A stretch of 64,000 nucleotides of DNA from Sphingomonas sp. Leaf343 (GTDB lineage Bacteria > Pseudomonadota > Alphaproteobacteria > Sphingomonadales > Sphingomonadaceae), in NCBI RefSeq assembly GCF_001423765.1, contig NZ_LMPG01000010.1, positions 416,991-480,990 of the forward strand. Direction: 5' to 3'. Shown here in pieces: positions 18,292 to 28,587 of this stretch. A program made the position numbers and the translations under genes. How positions within the stretch are numbered: position 1 is the first letter of the stretch; each line of letters starts with the position of its first letter. Below the pieces are notes generated by a model that was given only the letters and a program-made list of their open reading frames with translations, did not search any database and was not told the DNA's origin.

Positions 18292-18412
18292 CAAGCTTCC
18301 GATGTTTTGCGAACAATGCGCAATATGGGCGGCTCCGCTGCATTGCAACCATAGCGCATCTTGGGCACGCCCCACGTTGCCTGTTCCGCTCCCGTTCCCC
18401 ATATTCGCCCGC

Positions 18413-20607
<2,195 letters not shown>

Positions 20608-20611
<4 letters not shown>

Positions 20612-21006
20612 GATACCCGCTCGCCAGCTTGTGGATTGCGGCGTTCCTGACCGCCGCAATCCTGATCGTGTCCGGTTATCATCGCGCGCCCGACATGCTG
20701 GCGCTACGCCTGTCGCTGGTGGGCAGCCCGATCCTCCTGCCGCTGCTGATCGCCAGTGCCGGCGATCGGCATACGAGGACGATCTGGAGCGCGGTGCTGG
20801 CGATCCTGTCGATGGGATGGGGCTATGTATTGTACGCCGCCGTGGTCGCAGGCCCGGGCGACGGCTCCAGCTTCGCGATCGTGATTGGCTGGCTGGCCAG
20901 CGCGATCTCGACTGCCGTGGCCGTGCTGGGCGTCCTGTACGTCTGGCTGCTCCGGGTCTTGCGGCGAAACGATCGCTTGATCGTCCCGCCGCCCTCGCCC
21001 GTTTAG
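20608..21006 (+). CDS. Small membrane protein of unknown function
   Basis: This is a 132-residue protein with four hydrophobic helices (about 7-25, 36-54, 62-82 and 90-116) and a short basic Pro-rich tail. Its ATG overlaps the uvrB stop codon (ATGA), so translation is probably coupled. Its stop overlaps the stop of the convergent PRC-barrel gene. I see no motif that names a function. Confidence 0.65.
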
Positions 21007-21374
21007 CCCGCGTTCAGATCCTCGCCGGATACGCCGTAATAGCTGGCGACGCGGTCGGCATAGGCCTGGTCGAACACCGGCGCGTTGTTGGACCAGCTCG
21101 GCCCGCCCTCCAGCAGGCGACGGTCGACGGTGATGACGTACAGGTCGCGCACCGGGTCGAACTGGAGCAGACCGAATGGTACCGGGTAGAAGCTCTTGCC
21201 CATCCCGAGGAACCCGCCGAGCGACAGTACCGCATGCGTGGTGCGACCCGACCCCTTGTGGACCATGAACGAATAGACCTGCCCCACCGCATCACCGTCG
21301 CGGCTTTCCACCTTCAGCGTGTGCGCAACGTTGGACTGGATCAGCAACTGGGTGGGGGCCTGTTCGGTAGACAT
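21003..21374 (-). CDS. PRC-barrel domain protein
   Basis: This is a 123-residue cytoplasmic protein without a signal peptide. Residues 18-80 form a PRC-barrel-like beta domain (HTLKVESRDGDAVGQVYSFMVHK, then THAVLSLGGFLGMGKSFYPVPF). A tail ends [15 protein letters not shown] barrels occur in RNA-processing and photosynthetic reaction-centre proteins, and as stand-alone proteins of unknown role in alphaproteobacteria. It is divergent from the lipoprotein gene at 21488. Confidence 0.8.
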   Translation of the reverse strand: MSTEQAPTQLLIQSNVAHTLKVESRDGDAVGQVYSFMVHKGSGRTTHAVLSLGGFLGMGKSFYPVPFGLLQFDPVRDLYVITVDRRLLEGGPSWSNNAPVFDQAYADRVASYYGVSGEDLNAG

Positions 21375-21487
21375 GAATTACTCCGTGGTGGTCGCCGGTC
21401 GAACCTGTGGCGCGGCCTGCCGGTTCCATGCCCGAACGGCGGCGTACGCGGGTTGAGCATCGCTGCTGCCGTGCCTAGACGAGGGCG

Positions 21488-22000
21488 ATGCGCGCTTCCC
21501 CCCTGTTGCTCACCCTGATCGTCGCCGGCTGCGTCGCCCCTCCCGTACAGCGCGCACCTGCGCCAACAGCGCCCGTCGCACTGCCGCCGCCGCCGAAACC
21601 CGTCGCGTTATCAGGCGATTGGCAGGACTGGCCGGTGACGCCCGGGACATGGAGCTATCGCCGCGACGCCCGTGGCAGCCTCGCCTTGTTTGGGCCGACC
21701 GGCAGCGACGCCGGCCTGACTATCCGCTGCGACATGGCCGCGCGGCAGATCTATCTTTCCCGCAGCGGTGCGGCGGTGACTCCGCTGACGATCCGCACGA
21801 CCAGTACGACCCGCGCGATCGCGGTCCAGTCGACCGGCGGCACTCCGCCCTATGTCGCCGCCGCCTTCGCTGCGACCGACCCGCTGCTCGACGCGATGGC
21901 GTTCAGCCGGGGCCGTTTCGTCATCCAGCAGCCGACCGCGCCGACGTTGGTGATCCCCCCGTATGCGGAGGTCGGCCGCGTCGTACAGGACTGCCGCTGA
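21488..22000 (+). CDS. Predicted lipoprotein of unknown function
   Basis: This is a 170-residue protein with a lipoprotein signal sequence: MRASPLLLTLIVAGC, with the lipobox ending at Cys15. A Pro/Ala-rich linker (about 18-40) precedes a beta-rich domain containing one Cys near the middle (IRCDMAARQIYLS) and one at the end (QDCR). These two could form a disulfide. I do not recognise the domain. Confidence 0.7.
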   Translation: MRASPLLLTLIVAGCVAPPVQRAPAPTAPVALPPPPKPVALSGDWQDWPVTPGTWSYRRDARGSLALFGPTGSDAGLTIRCDMAARQIYLSRSGAAVTPLTIRTTSTTRAIAVQSTGGTPPYVAAAFAATDPLLDAMAFSRGRFVIQQPTAPTLVIPPYAEVGRVVQDCR

Positions 22001-22098
22001 ACGGCTGGTCGCAAGTCCGCAGAAACCCCTTGTATCCGGCGCTCCGACACCGCACATTCCGATCGTGACCGGTGCCGGTCACATGGCTATCAACAAGC

Positions 22099-22113
22099 GA
22101 AAGGAGGTGATCC
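22099..22113 (+). promoter_or_regulatory. Full-length Shine-Dalgarno (complement of the 16S 3' end)
   Basis: The sequence GAAAGGAGGTGATCC is the reverse complement of GGATCACCTCCTTTC, the 3' end of alphaproteobacterial 16S rRNA. The AGGAGG core is 7 bases before the ATG at 22115. Ordinary genes in this window show only 4-6 matching bases, so this site decides the start of the short ORF that follows and marks it as exceptional. Confidence 0.75.
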
Positions 22114-22114
22114 G

Positions 22115-22171
22115 ATGTCTCATGGTTCAGCAGTGGGGTCGGTTCAGTTCGTTCGGGGGACTCGCTTCTGA
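22115..22171 (+). CDS. 18-codon leader-type ORF
   Basis: ATG to TGA encodes an 18-residue peptide beginning MSHGSAVGSVQFV and ending GTRF. It is too short to be found by normal gene calling. The case for translation is the full-length Shine-Dalgarno placed 7 bases before the ATG and the position of its stop codon inside the 5' arm of a perfect 10-bp stem. A ribosome reaching the stop would therefore open that stem. This is the geometry of a regulatory leader peptide, but the composition (no run of one amino acid) does not point to classical amino-acid attenuation. The function is unknown. Confidence 0.5.
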   Translation: MSHGSAVGSVQFVRGTRF

Positions 22172-22437
22172 CATCCGTTTGAATCGTGCCGGGGGGTATC
22201 CTCCCCCAGTCAACGGCATGACGAGGATGTCAGAGGCATCATGGTTTCCCGGGCTGGAGCTCTCCGGCCGCTGACCATGTTTAGGGGTTGTCGGGTCGCC
22301 GGGAGGCGCTCGACAACCTCTTCTCATATCTATCGCAGTTGCCTCCGGGTTTTACGGCCGGGGACTTTGGGGCCAAGGTCCTCGCCCGATGCGTCGGCGA
22401 TACGGGCCGAAGGCCGAACCGCCGACGGGAAGTCGGC
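22167..22437 (+). ncRNA. Structured leader region, candidate cis-acting RNA
   Basis: There are several stem-loops in a row. (1) TCTGACATCC (22167-22176) pairs perfectly with GGATGTCAGA (22225-22234), enclosing a G-run/C-run hairpin. (2) CATGGT (22240-22245) pairs with ACCATG (22275-22280). (3) GGTTGTCG (22287-22294) pairs with CGACAACC (22312-22319), with an inner CGCC/GGCG stem capped by GGGA. (4) GCCGAC (22421-22426) pairs with GTCGGC (22432-22437) around a GGGAA loop. The stretch to the next gene at 22577 has no convincing protein gene. Together with the leader ORF this looks like a regulated 5' leader; that is an inference from pairing alone. Confidence 0.45.
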
Positions 22438-22576
22438 AGAATCCTCCGCACGCGACGCCATTTCGCTCAGCGCCGCTCGGGCCAAGACCGTCGCAACCGC
22501 GTGACATCGCGCAGTATCCGCGTCATCCTGCGCTGCGTCGGCCACGACTCGGTCGGCGTGGCATAAAGGACGCGGC

Positions 22577-23134
22577 ATGCTTCCGGCTCCCCTTCTCTGT
22601 GCGCTCGCGATCGTCAGTGGCTGGCGTCATGCGAACCGCCGACGCTATCCTAAAACGGCTCGTATCGCAGGCGATCTCAGCGACCTTGGAATGCTGGGCG
22701 TGCTCTGCTGGGGGCTCCTGTATATCCCGCTGGCGAGCTACCTGCTGCTCTCGAAAATAGTGAGCATCGGCGGCTGGAACGCCGCCGGTCATCTTCATCC
22801 GGCGGGCAGCGCGCCCCTCCTTCTGCTGGCAGGCGTATCTTTCGTGGCGGCGGTACCGATTGCCGCGCACGCCAAAGCGGTCATCGCCAAGTTTGCAGAT
22901 CGGCCGAAGCTGGTTTTGGTGGTCCTCGCCGTTACCACGGTAGTCGTAATGCCGATCGGGCAGGCGATCGGCACCGTCGTCATCGCGGCGACGGCGGAGA
23001 AGGCGGCGAACGCCGTCCCGCTGATGTTCGTCACGGGCTGGACCGCGGGTATCGCTCTGGTTTGCAGCAGCGCCGTTAAGGCCTGTGTCGACATCTGGCA
23101 GCGGCGGCTGAATACCGGTAGCGCGACACACTAG
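22577..23134 (+). CDS. Multi-pass membrane protein of unknown function
   Basis: This is a 185-residue protein with about five hydrophobic segments: residues 1-15, 38-60, 77-97, 113-140 and 149-168. Short charged loops separate them, and the tail is basic. I find no recognisable motif. It is the first gene downstream of the structured leader region at 22.1-22.4 kb and may be the gene that region controls, though about 140 bases of plain sequence separate them. The codon pattern looks slightly less GC-biased at third positions than its neighbours. Confidence 0.6.
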   Translation: MLPAPLLCALAIVSGWRHANRRRYPKTARIAGDLSDLGMLGVLCWGLLYIPLASYLLLSKIVSIGGWNAAGHLHPAGSAPLLLLAGVSFVAAVPIAAHAKAVIAKFADRPKLVLVVLAVTTVVVMPIGQAIGTVVIAATAEKAANAVPLMFVTGWTAGIALVCSSAVKACVDIWQRRLNTGSATH

Positions 23135-23219
23135 ACGCCCGTCAACCCGCGCTCGCCCTGGCGGCGAGCCGATCCACATCCCTGCGCCCGCGGACCACAT
23201 ATCGTCCCGAAAGGGGCTG

Positions 23220-23627
23220 TCACAAAAAGGATTGCGCCCGCTTCAGCACCTGATTGCAGACCTGCGTCTTGACGCGGCCTTTCAGGCTGGCGAGCGACAG
23301 TCCTTCATCGCCGCCCGTCTGCACGGTTCCCCGTTGGCCGGCGAGGAAACCGGGGGAGTTCGCCACACCTTGCTGCCCGGCCAACTTGCCGAGGATGCCG
23401 CTCGCGTTCGCGCCGCCGAGGACGTTGTTCTTCACGCAATAGCCCAGCAACCCGGCGGCATTGCCCGCGCCGATCGCGCCCAGTTGCGGCAGTCCCCCGC
23501 CCAGCAGACCGCCCGCCTGCTCCAGCAACCCGCCGGCACGCGGTGCGGCGGTTTGCGGTGCGGAGTTCGTCTGCGCCACGGCGATGGCGGGTGAGACCAA
23601 AAGGGCGGTCGCGAGCAGGGTTTTCAT
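23220..23627 (-). CDS. DUF2501 family secreted protein
   Basis: This 135-residue protein starts with a signal peptide (MKTLLATALLVSPAIAVAQ). It continues with a Gly/Leu-rich segment (LLEQAGGLLGGGLPQLGAIG), then GNAAGLLGYCVKNNVLGG and a C-terminal KTQVCNQVLKRAQSFL. The two Cys residues could form a disulfide in the periplasm. This is the YjjA/DUF2501 pattern, function unknown. The Met at 23627 is chosen because it opens the signal peptide. Confidence 0.8.
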   Translation of the reverse strand: MKTLLATALLVSPAIAVAQTNSAPQTAAPRAGGLLEQAGGLLGGGLPQLGAIGAGNAAGLLGYCVKNNVLGGANASGILGKLAGQQGVANSPGFLAGQRGTVQTGGDEGLSLASLKGRVKTQVCNQVLKRAQSFL

Positions 23628-23775
23628 ATCCGGTCTCTTCGATAGAGGATTACGACCGTCAACAGCCCGGCCGTCCGGCCGTTCCCGATTCAACCCGTCT
23701 CTGCGAAGGACGAGCGGCGAAGCGACGGAAGAGTTAAGGCGAACCGCACCGTCCCGTCGTCACGCCGCCCCTTAC

Positions 23776-26271
23776 CTAGATTCCGACCACGCCGCCGTCA
23801 TCCTTGGTGATGACGATCGTCGCCGACCGGGGACGTGACGTGCCCGTCGCGGCACCGGTCTGGGTATTCGGCCAGCTTGACGTGTTGTTGCCGGCACCAC
23901 CGCCCTCGCCGGGATGCTGGATGTTTACGAACAGCGACTTGCCGTCCGGGGTGGAGTGGATGCCGGTGATCTCGCACTGTTTCGGCCCGACCAGGAACCG
24001 GCGCAGCGTCGTGCCGGGCGCCTTGCCGATCCGCGTCGTCGCGCTGCTCGAAGCACCGTTCAGCGAATTGACGACGGTCCGCGTCCCGCCGTCGCCGACC
24101 GTGCCGGGGATCGCCGCCAGCATCATGCAGTTGGTTACGTCGGTGTACGATCCGTCATCGGTCTGCAACCACAGCAACGGCGTCGCCTGACCCGTGACGT
24201 TGCTCGACAGGCCGAACCACATGCCGTCCGGCGACGAGAAGTCGTTTGTGGCATCCAGCTGCGACAGGTTGATGTTCGCCGGGTCGAGGTCGGATCCCGC
24301 ACCGAAGGCGTAGATGTCCCATGTGAAGGTCGTCGCTTCCGACGTATCCGCCGTCTCGCGCAGGCGAACCACATGGCCGTTGACGTTGCCGGTGCTCGCC
24401 GCCCGGCCATCGACCTTCGGGTCGGTGTAGGCGCGCGGGTTGACGGCATCGACGCGGCCCGCAGAGCGCGACGAGTTGTTGGTCAGCGTGCAGTACATCT
24501 CGCCCGTTGCCGGGTTGACCGCGGTCCATTCCGGACGATCCATCGGCGTCGCGCCCAGCGCGTCGGCGGCGAGGCGGCAATTGACCAGCACGTCCGCCTG
24601 ATCGGCAAAGGCGTAGGTCGTATTGGCGCTGGTCAGCGGCCCCTGACCAAATACCAGCGGCAGCCACTGGCCGCTCCCGTCCGCAGCGAACTTGGCGACG
24701 TACAGCGTGCCCGAGTCGAGATATTTGTCGCCGATCGCCAGCCGGTTGGTGGCCGTGGCATCCGCCGCCGACCACGGCGTCGCCGACACGAACTTGTAGA
24801 TATACTCGTTCTGGGCATCGTCCCCCATGTAGAAGGCGGGCTTGACGCCGGCGATCATCCGGCCGGCCTCGCAGCCCTCATGGTTCATGCGGCCCAGCGC
24901 GGTGCGCTTGCGCGGAGTCGAGGCGGGGTCGAACGGATCGATCTCCACCACCCAGCCGAAGGTGAAGGGTTCGTGGCTGAAATCGCCCGTGCCGTCGGTC
25001 GGCGTGCCTGCGACCATCGTCGCGTTCCAGCGCGCGAAGACGGTGCTGCTGGCGTCGGTCGGTACCGCGGTCGACCACGCGTAATTGCCCGCGCGGCCCT
25101 GACCGATGCCGTAACGGGCCAGCGAGACGTTCTCCTTGGCGCGGCCGGCGGCGGTACGGGCGGCGACGTCGCCGGTGTCGCGACGGAAATATCCCGCCCA
25201 ATTCTCTTCGCAGGTCAGATAGGTGTGCCACGGCATCGTGCCGTTCGCGCAATTGTTGATCGTGCCGCGACCGGCGGTGCCGTCGGTCGACTGCCGCGTG
25301 CGCAGGATGGCATTGCCGCGCACCGGCCCGCTGAAGCTCATCGGCGTGTTCGGCGTGATGCGGCGGTTGAGCGACGATCCCTGCGTGTAGCTCCAGGCGC
25401 CCGTGGCGGAAGCACGGGCGACCTCGATCACCGAAACGCCGTGCGCCTCGATCTCCTTGATCGCCTCTGCGGCGGGACGTGCGCCACCCACCGACGTGAC
25501 GCCGGCGGTGTGTAGATACGACTCGGTGATATTCTCGTGATTCATCGCCAGCAGGCCGCGCAGGCTGCTGGTCGGGTCCGGCGCGCTGCCGCTGGCGGAC
25601 AGGCCGAAATAGCTCATGCCGTCATGATGGTCGCCCGCGCGCTGCGCGAAGTTCGAATCGGTGCCGTCATTGGCATAGGCGGGAACGCTGGCGGAGATCG
25701 GATCGCCCAGCCGGTACAGCACCGACACGCTGTAACCGGTCGGCACCGCGACCACGTCTGCCAGACTCTTCGACACGGCGGTGAAGCCCAGCATCGTCGG
25801 CATCAGCGTGACCGTCGTCTCCGACAGCGAACGTACGCCATCCGGGCTGGTCGCGGTGAAGCGGAACACCAGCGGCGTCTGCGCAGTCACGGCGGGCGCG
25901 GAGAAGGTGGCGGTGTTGGTCGTCGCGCCGCTCAGGTTCACCGGCGTGCCGGACGTCTGCTCCCACTGGACCGACGCCGCCGTGCCGCTGGTGATCGAAC
26001 CGGCGAGTTGCACCGTCTTGCCGCCGCTGGTGGTGATGTTCTGGCCGGCGCTGACGACCGCGGTTTCGCCGCCATCGTCGTCGCCGTCGCCGCAGGCCGT
26101 CAGCAGCATGCCGCCGAACGCCGCCGCCCCGGCCGCGCGCAGGCCACCCATCAGCGTCTGGCGACGCGAATAGCGGACCGCGATCAGGTCGCTGAGATGC
26201 CGGTTCTGCGAGCGGTTGGTATCGACGTCGCCATCGTCATAGGCGAGCGCGTCGGCGTTCAGGATCGTCAT
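23776..26271 (-). CDS. PhoX-type alkaline phosphatase with Ig-like N-terminal insert
   Basis: This is an 831-residue protein. The N-terminus has a twin-arginine-like SRRQTLMGGLRAAGAAAFGG followed by a Cys (LLTACGDGDDDG), so it may be a Tat-exported lipoprotein. Residues about 70-160 read like a PKD/Ig-like domain (AGSITSGTAASVQWEQTSGT). The rest is the PhoX (DUF839) beta-propeller: AMNHENITESYLH, HTYLTCEENWAGYF, GRMNHEGCEAGRM, FVSATPWSA, and the C-terminal HSTPDGKSLFVNIQHPGEG. PhoX enzymes hydrolyse phosphate monoesters with Fe/Ca. The start at 26271 is preceded by GGGGGA on the coding strand. Confidence 0.85.
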   Translation of the reverse strand: MTILNADALAYDDGDVDTNRSQNRHLSDLIAVRYSRRQTLMGGLRAAGAAAFGGMLLTACGDGDDDGGETAVVSAGQNITTSGGKTVQLAGSITSGTAASVQWEQTSGTPVNLSGATTNTATFSAPAVTAQTPLVFRFTATSPDGVRSLSETTVTLMPTMLGFTAVSKSLADVVAVPTGYSVSVLYRLGDPISASVPAYANDGTDSNFAQRAGDHHDGMSYFGLSASGSAPDPTSSLRGLLAMNHENITESYLHTAGVTSVGGARPAAEAIKEIEAHGVSVIEVARASATGAWSYTQGSSLNRRITPNTPMSFSGPVRGNAILRTRQSTDGTAGRGTINNCANGTMPWHTYLTCEENWAGYFRRDTGDVAARTAAGRAKENVSLARYGIGQGRAGNYAWSTAVPTDASSTVFARWNATMVAGTPTDGTGDFSHEPFTFGWVVEIDPFDPASTPRKRTALGRMNHEGCEAGRMIAGVKPAFYMGDDAQNEYIYKFVSATPWSAADATATNRLAIGDKYLDSGTLYVAKFAADGSGQWLPLVFGQGPLTSANTTYAFADQADVLVNCRLAADALGATPMDRPEWTAVNPATGEMYCTLTNNSSRSAGRVDAVNPRAYTDPKVDGRAASTGNVNGHVVRLRETADTSEATTFTWDIYAFGAGSDLDPANINLSQLDATNDFSSPDGMWFGLSSNVTGQATPLLWLQTDDGSYTDVTNCMMLAAIPGTVGDGGTRTVVNSLNGASSSATTRIGKAPGTTLRRFLVGPKQCEITGIHSTPDGKSLFVNIQHPGEGGGAGNNTSSWPNTQTGAATGTSRPRSATIVITKDDGGVVGI

Positions 26272-26426
26272 CTGGTGTCCCCCGGTATGGCCGTGGCCGG
26301 CCGATGGGGGCGCAATGCAGGTGTCGCATAACAACACCGTGACGTACGCGTTGCGAAATGGCGACAGCTTGGCGTCAGTTCGATGACAGCGCCTTCATCA
26401 AGTCACTGGCGAGGCGCCGGATTCGT

Positions 26427-27197
26427 TCAAATGCCGCCGTCCGTCACCTCCCGCCCGGTCGCGACCAGTGCGGCCGTCAGATCGGCGATGCAGGCATCGA
26501 CCTGCGCCGCATCCGGGCTGCGGACGACGAAGTTCGCACCCACCCGACCCTCGCGGAAAAAGGGATAGCTGCCGATCGCGATGCCACCTTCCGCATCGGC
26601 ATACGCCTTCTCCGTCGCTCTCAGCAGGTCGGCCACCTCGCTCTCCGCGACCCAGCAACCGATCGTGCGCGACACGACGGGACGTCCTCCCTCCAGCGTA
26701 CCGGTCAGCCGGTCGAGCATCCCCGCCGTGATGTGCGGCACGCCCGCCATGATGAAGATATTTCCCCAGCGGATGCCCGGTGCGCCCGACACGCGGTTCT
26801 CGATCAGCGTCGCGCCCTCCGGCACGCGCGCCATCCGCGCCCGCGCCTCCGTCATGCCGCCGCGCGTCTGGTAATAGGCCTCCAGCGTCGCCAGTGCGTC
26901 CGGATGATGGACGACCGAGACGCCCAGCGCCGCCGCGATCGCATCGACGGTGATGTCGTCATGCGTCGGGCCGATGCCCCCCGTCGTGAACAGGTAATCG
27001 TTGCGCGCGCGAAGCGTGTTCACCGCCTCGACGATCGCCTCCTCCCGGTCCGCGACGACGCGGACCTCGGCGAGGCGGATCCCCTGCACGTTGAGCCAGG
27101 CCGCCAGTTGCGCGACGTTTTTGTCCTGCGTCCGGCCAGACAGGATCTCGTCGCCGATCACGACGAGGGCGGCGGTCCAGATGCGGCTGCTCTCCAT
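26427..27197 (-). CDS. Competence/damage-inducible protein A-like (CinA N-terminal, MoaB/MogA fold)
   Basis: This is a 256-residue protein. It has the molybdopterin-binding-like fold: ALVVIGDEILSGRTQDKN at the start, YLFTTGGIGPTHDDITVDA (about residue 75), and the MAGVPHITAGMLDRL segment. It lacks the C-terminal deamidase domain of full CinA, as is common in alphaproteobacteria. The Met at 27197 precedes the first beta strand directly. It is divergent from map, with 51 bases between the starts. Confidence 0.88.
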   Translation of the reverse strand: MESSRIWTAALVVIGDEILSGRTQDKNVAQLAAWLNVQGIRLAEVRVVADREEAIVEAVNTLRARNDYLFTTGGIGPTHDDITVDAIAAALGVSVVHHPDALATLEAYYQTRGGMTEARARMARVPEGATLIENRVSGAPGIRWGNIFIMAGVPHITAGMLDRLTGTLEGGRPVVSRTIGCWVAESEVADLLRATEKAYADAEGGIAIGSYPFFREGRVGANFVVRSPDAAQVDACIADLTAALVATGREVTDGGI

Positions 27198-27248
27198 AGC
27201 GCCCGCATAGCCTCGCAAAGCGCCGCCCGCCACGCTATATCAGCGCGT

Positions 27249-28076
27249 ATGACCGAATACGTGACCGTCACCTCCGACGCGCCCGATGCGCGCACCGGCG
27301 CCATCAAGCTCCACGGCCCCGCCGCCTTCGCCGGCATGCACAAGGCGGGCAGGCTCGCCGCCGAAACGCTCGACATGCTCGTCCCGCACATGGTGCCGGG
27401 CGTCAGCACCGCGGAGCTCGACCGACTGATCTACGACTTCGTACTGGCCGGCGGCGGCGTGCCTGCGACGCTCGGTTATCGCGGCTACACGCATTCGACC
27501 TGCATCTCGATCAACCATGTCGTCTGCCACGGCATCCCGTCCGAAAAGACGTTGAAGTCCGGCGACATCGTCAACGTCGACGTCACCCCGATCGTCGATG
27601 GATGGCATGGCGACTCGAGCCGCATGTACCTGATCGGCGACGTGCCGCTGAAGGCGCGGCGGCTGGTCGAGGTCACCTACGAATGCCTGATGCTCGGCAT
27701 CAAGCAGGCGAAACCCGGCAACCACATGGGAGACGTCGCCCACGCGATCCAGCGACACGCGGAAAAGCACCGCTACGGCGTCGTGCGTGATTTCTGCGGT
27801 CACGGCGTGGGTCGCCTGTTTCACGACGCCCCGGAAGTCGTCCATGTCGGCCGCCCCGGTACCGGCCCGGAACTGCGGCCCGGCATGATCTTCACGATCG
27901 AACCGATGATCAACATCGGCCGCCCCGACGTGAAGCTGCTCGACGACGGCTGGACCGCCGTGACGCGCGACCGCTCGCTGTCGGCGCAGTTCGAACACTC
28001 GATCGGCATCACCGACGACGGCTGCGAGATTTTCACCATGTCGCCCCGGGGCTATCCCCAGCCGCCTTACGATTGA
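27249..28076 (+). CDS. map: Methionine aminopeptidase, type I
   Basis: Map removes the initiator Met from nascent proteins. The 275-residue product shows the metal ligands Asp in VNVDVTPIVDGWHGD, the second Asp in HGDSSRMY, His in FCGHGVGRLFH, Glu in FTIEPM and Glu in QFEHSIGIT. It also has the type I feature GYTHSTCISINHVVCHGIP. The Met at 27249 gives the family N-terminus; the long in-frame extension upstream lies antisense to the cinA-like gene and is rejected. Confidence 0.96.
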   Translation: MTEYVTVTSDAPDARTGAIKLHGPAAFAGMHKAGRLAAETLDMLVPHMVPGVSTAELDRLIYDFVLAGGGVPATLGYRGYTHSTCISINHVVCHGIPSEKTLKSGDIVNVDVTPIVDGWHGDSSRMYLIGDVPLKARRLVEVTYECLMLGIKQAKPGNHMGDVAHAIQRHAEKHRYGVVRDFCGHGVGRLFHDAPEVVHVGRPGTGPELRPGMIFTIEPMINIGRPDVKLLDDGWTAVTRDRSLSAQFEHSIGITDDGCEIFTMSPRGYPQPPYD

Positions 28077-28080
28077 CGAC

Positions 28081-28455
28081 CTAACTGGCGGCCGTCTGCG
28101 GGGAGAGCGGCCGGTGGAGCACGAAGCGGCTGCCATTCCAGATCGCGATGACGTAATCGCTGGCCGTGCCATATTCCAGAACGTCACCCGCATCGCAGAC
28201 GTAGCGCGATACGGACGCCGCTTGGCACGCGGCCCCGCGCGCTTCGCGGCTGACCTTCTTGAACTTGAAGTTCTCGACCGGAGTGACGCCGCGTTGCACC
28301 GGCTCGACATCCCCCGTCGCGCGATACATCACGATGTTGTAGGCCTCTCCCTTGCGCTCAAGCCGTACCCGATCCATCCGTCCGTCGCGGTCGAAATCGC
28401 CCATGATCGTGGCGTTCGGCATGGTTACCGCGGCGAGCAAAGCAATCGAAAACAT
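28081..28455 (-). CDS. Small secreted protein with FG-GAP-like calcium loop
   Basis: This 124-residue protein begins with a short hydrophobic signal-like segment (MFSIALLAAVTM). A GDFDRDGRMDRVRL repeat of the FG-GAP/VCBS type, a typical calcium-binding loop, follows directly. The remainder is beta-rich with two Cys (AACQAASVSRYVC) that may pair. No function is known to me. It converges with map (stops 4 bases apart) and is divergent from purL. Confidence 0.65.
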   Translation of the reverse strand: MFSIALLAAVTMPNATIMGDFDRDGRMDRVRLERKGEAYNIVMYRATGDVEPVQRGVTPVENFKFKKVSREARGAACQAASVSRYVCDAGDVLEYGTASDYVIAIWNGSRFVLHRPLSPQTAAS

Positions 28456-28587
28456 CCCGACCTCCCCTTTTGACCTGCGGATGATAGCAGTCGGCCGAAC
28501 GGAAGCAATCGGATCGACACCGTCCTTGATGTCGATTGGCGAGCGGGTGGGGTGACGCCTTCGCCCCACCCCGCTACAGCCCACTCC

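Noticed and set aside
22241..22504. 87-codon reading (RPLTMFRGCRVAGRR and following) in the leader region
   Set aside because: It is Arg/Ser-rich and has no ribosome-binding site. It runs through several perfect stem-loops, so RNA structure explains the sequence better than protein.
26358..27248. N-terminal extension of the methionine aminopeptidase frame (297 extra codons)
   Set aside because: The extension is antisense to the CinA-like gene and the family N-terminus begins at 27249.
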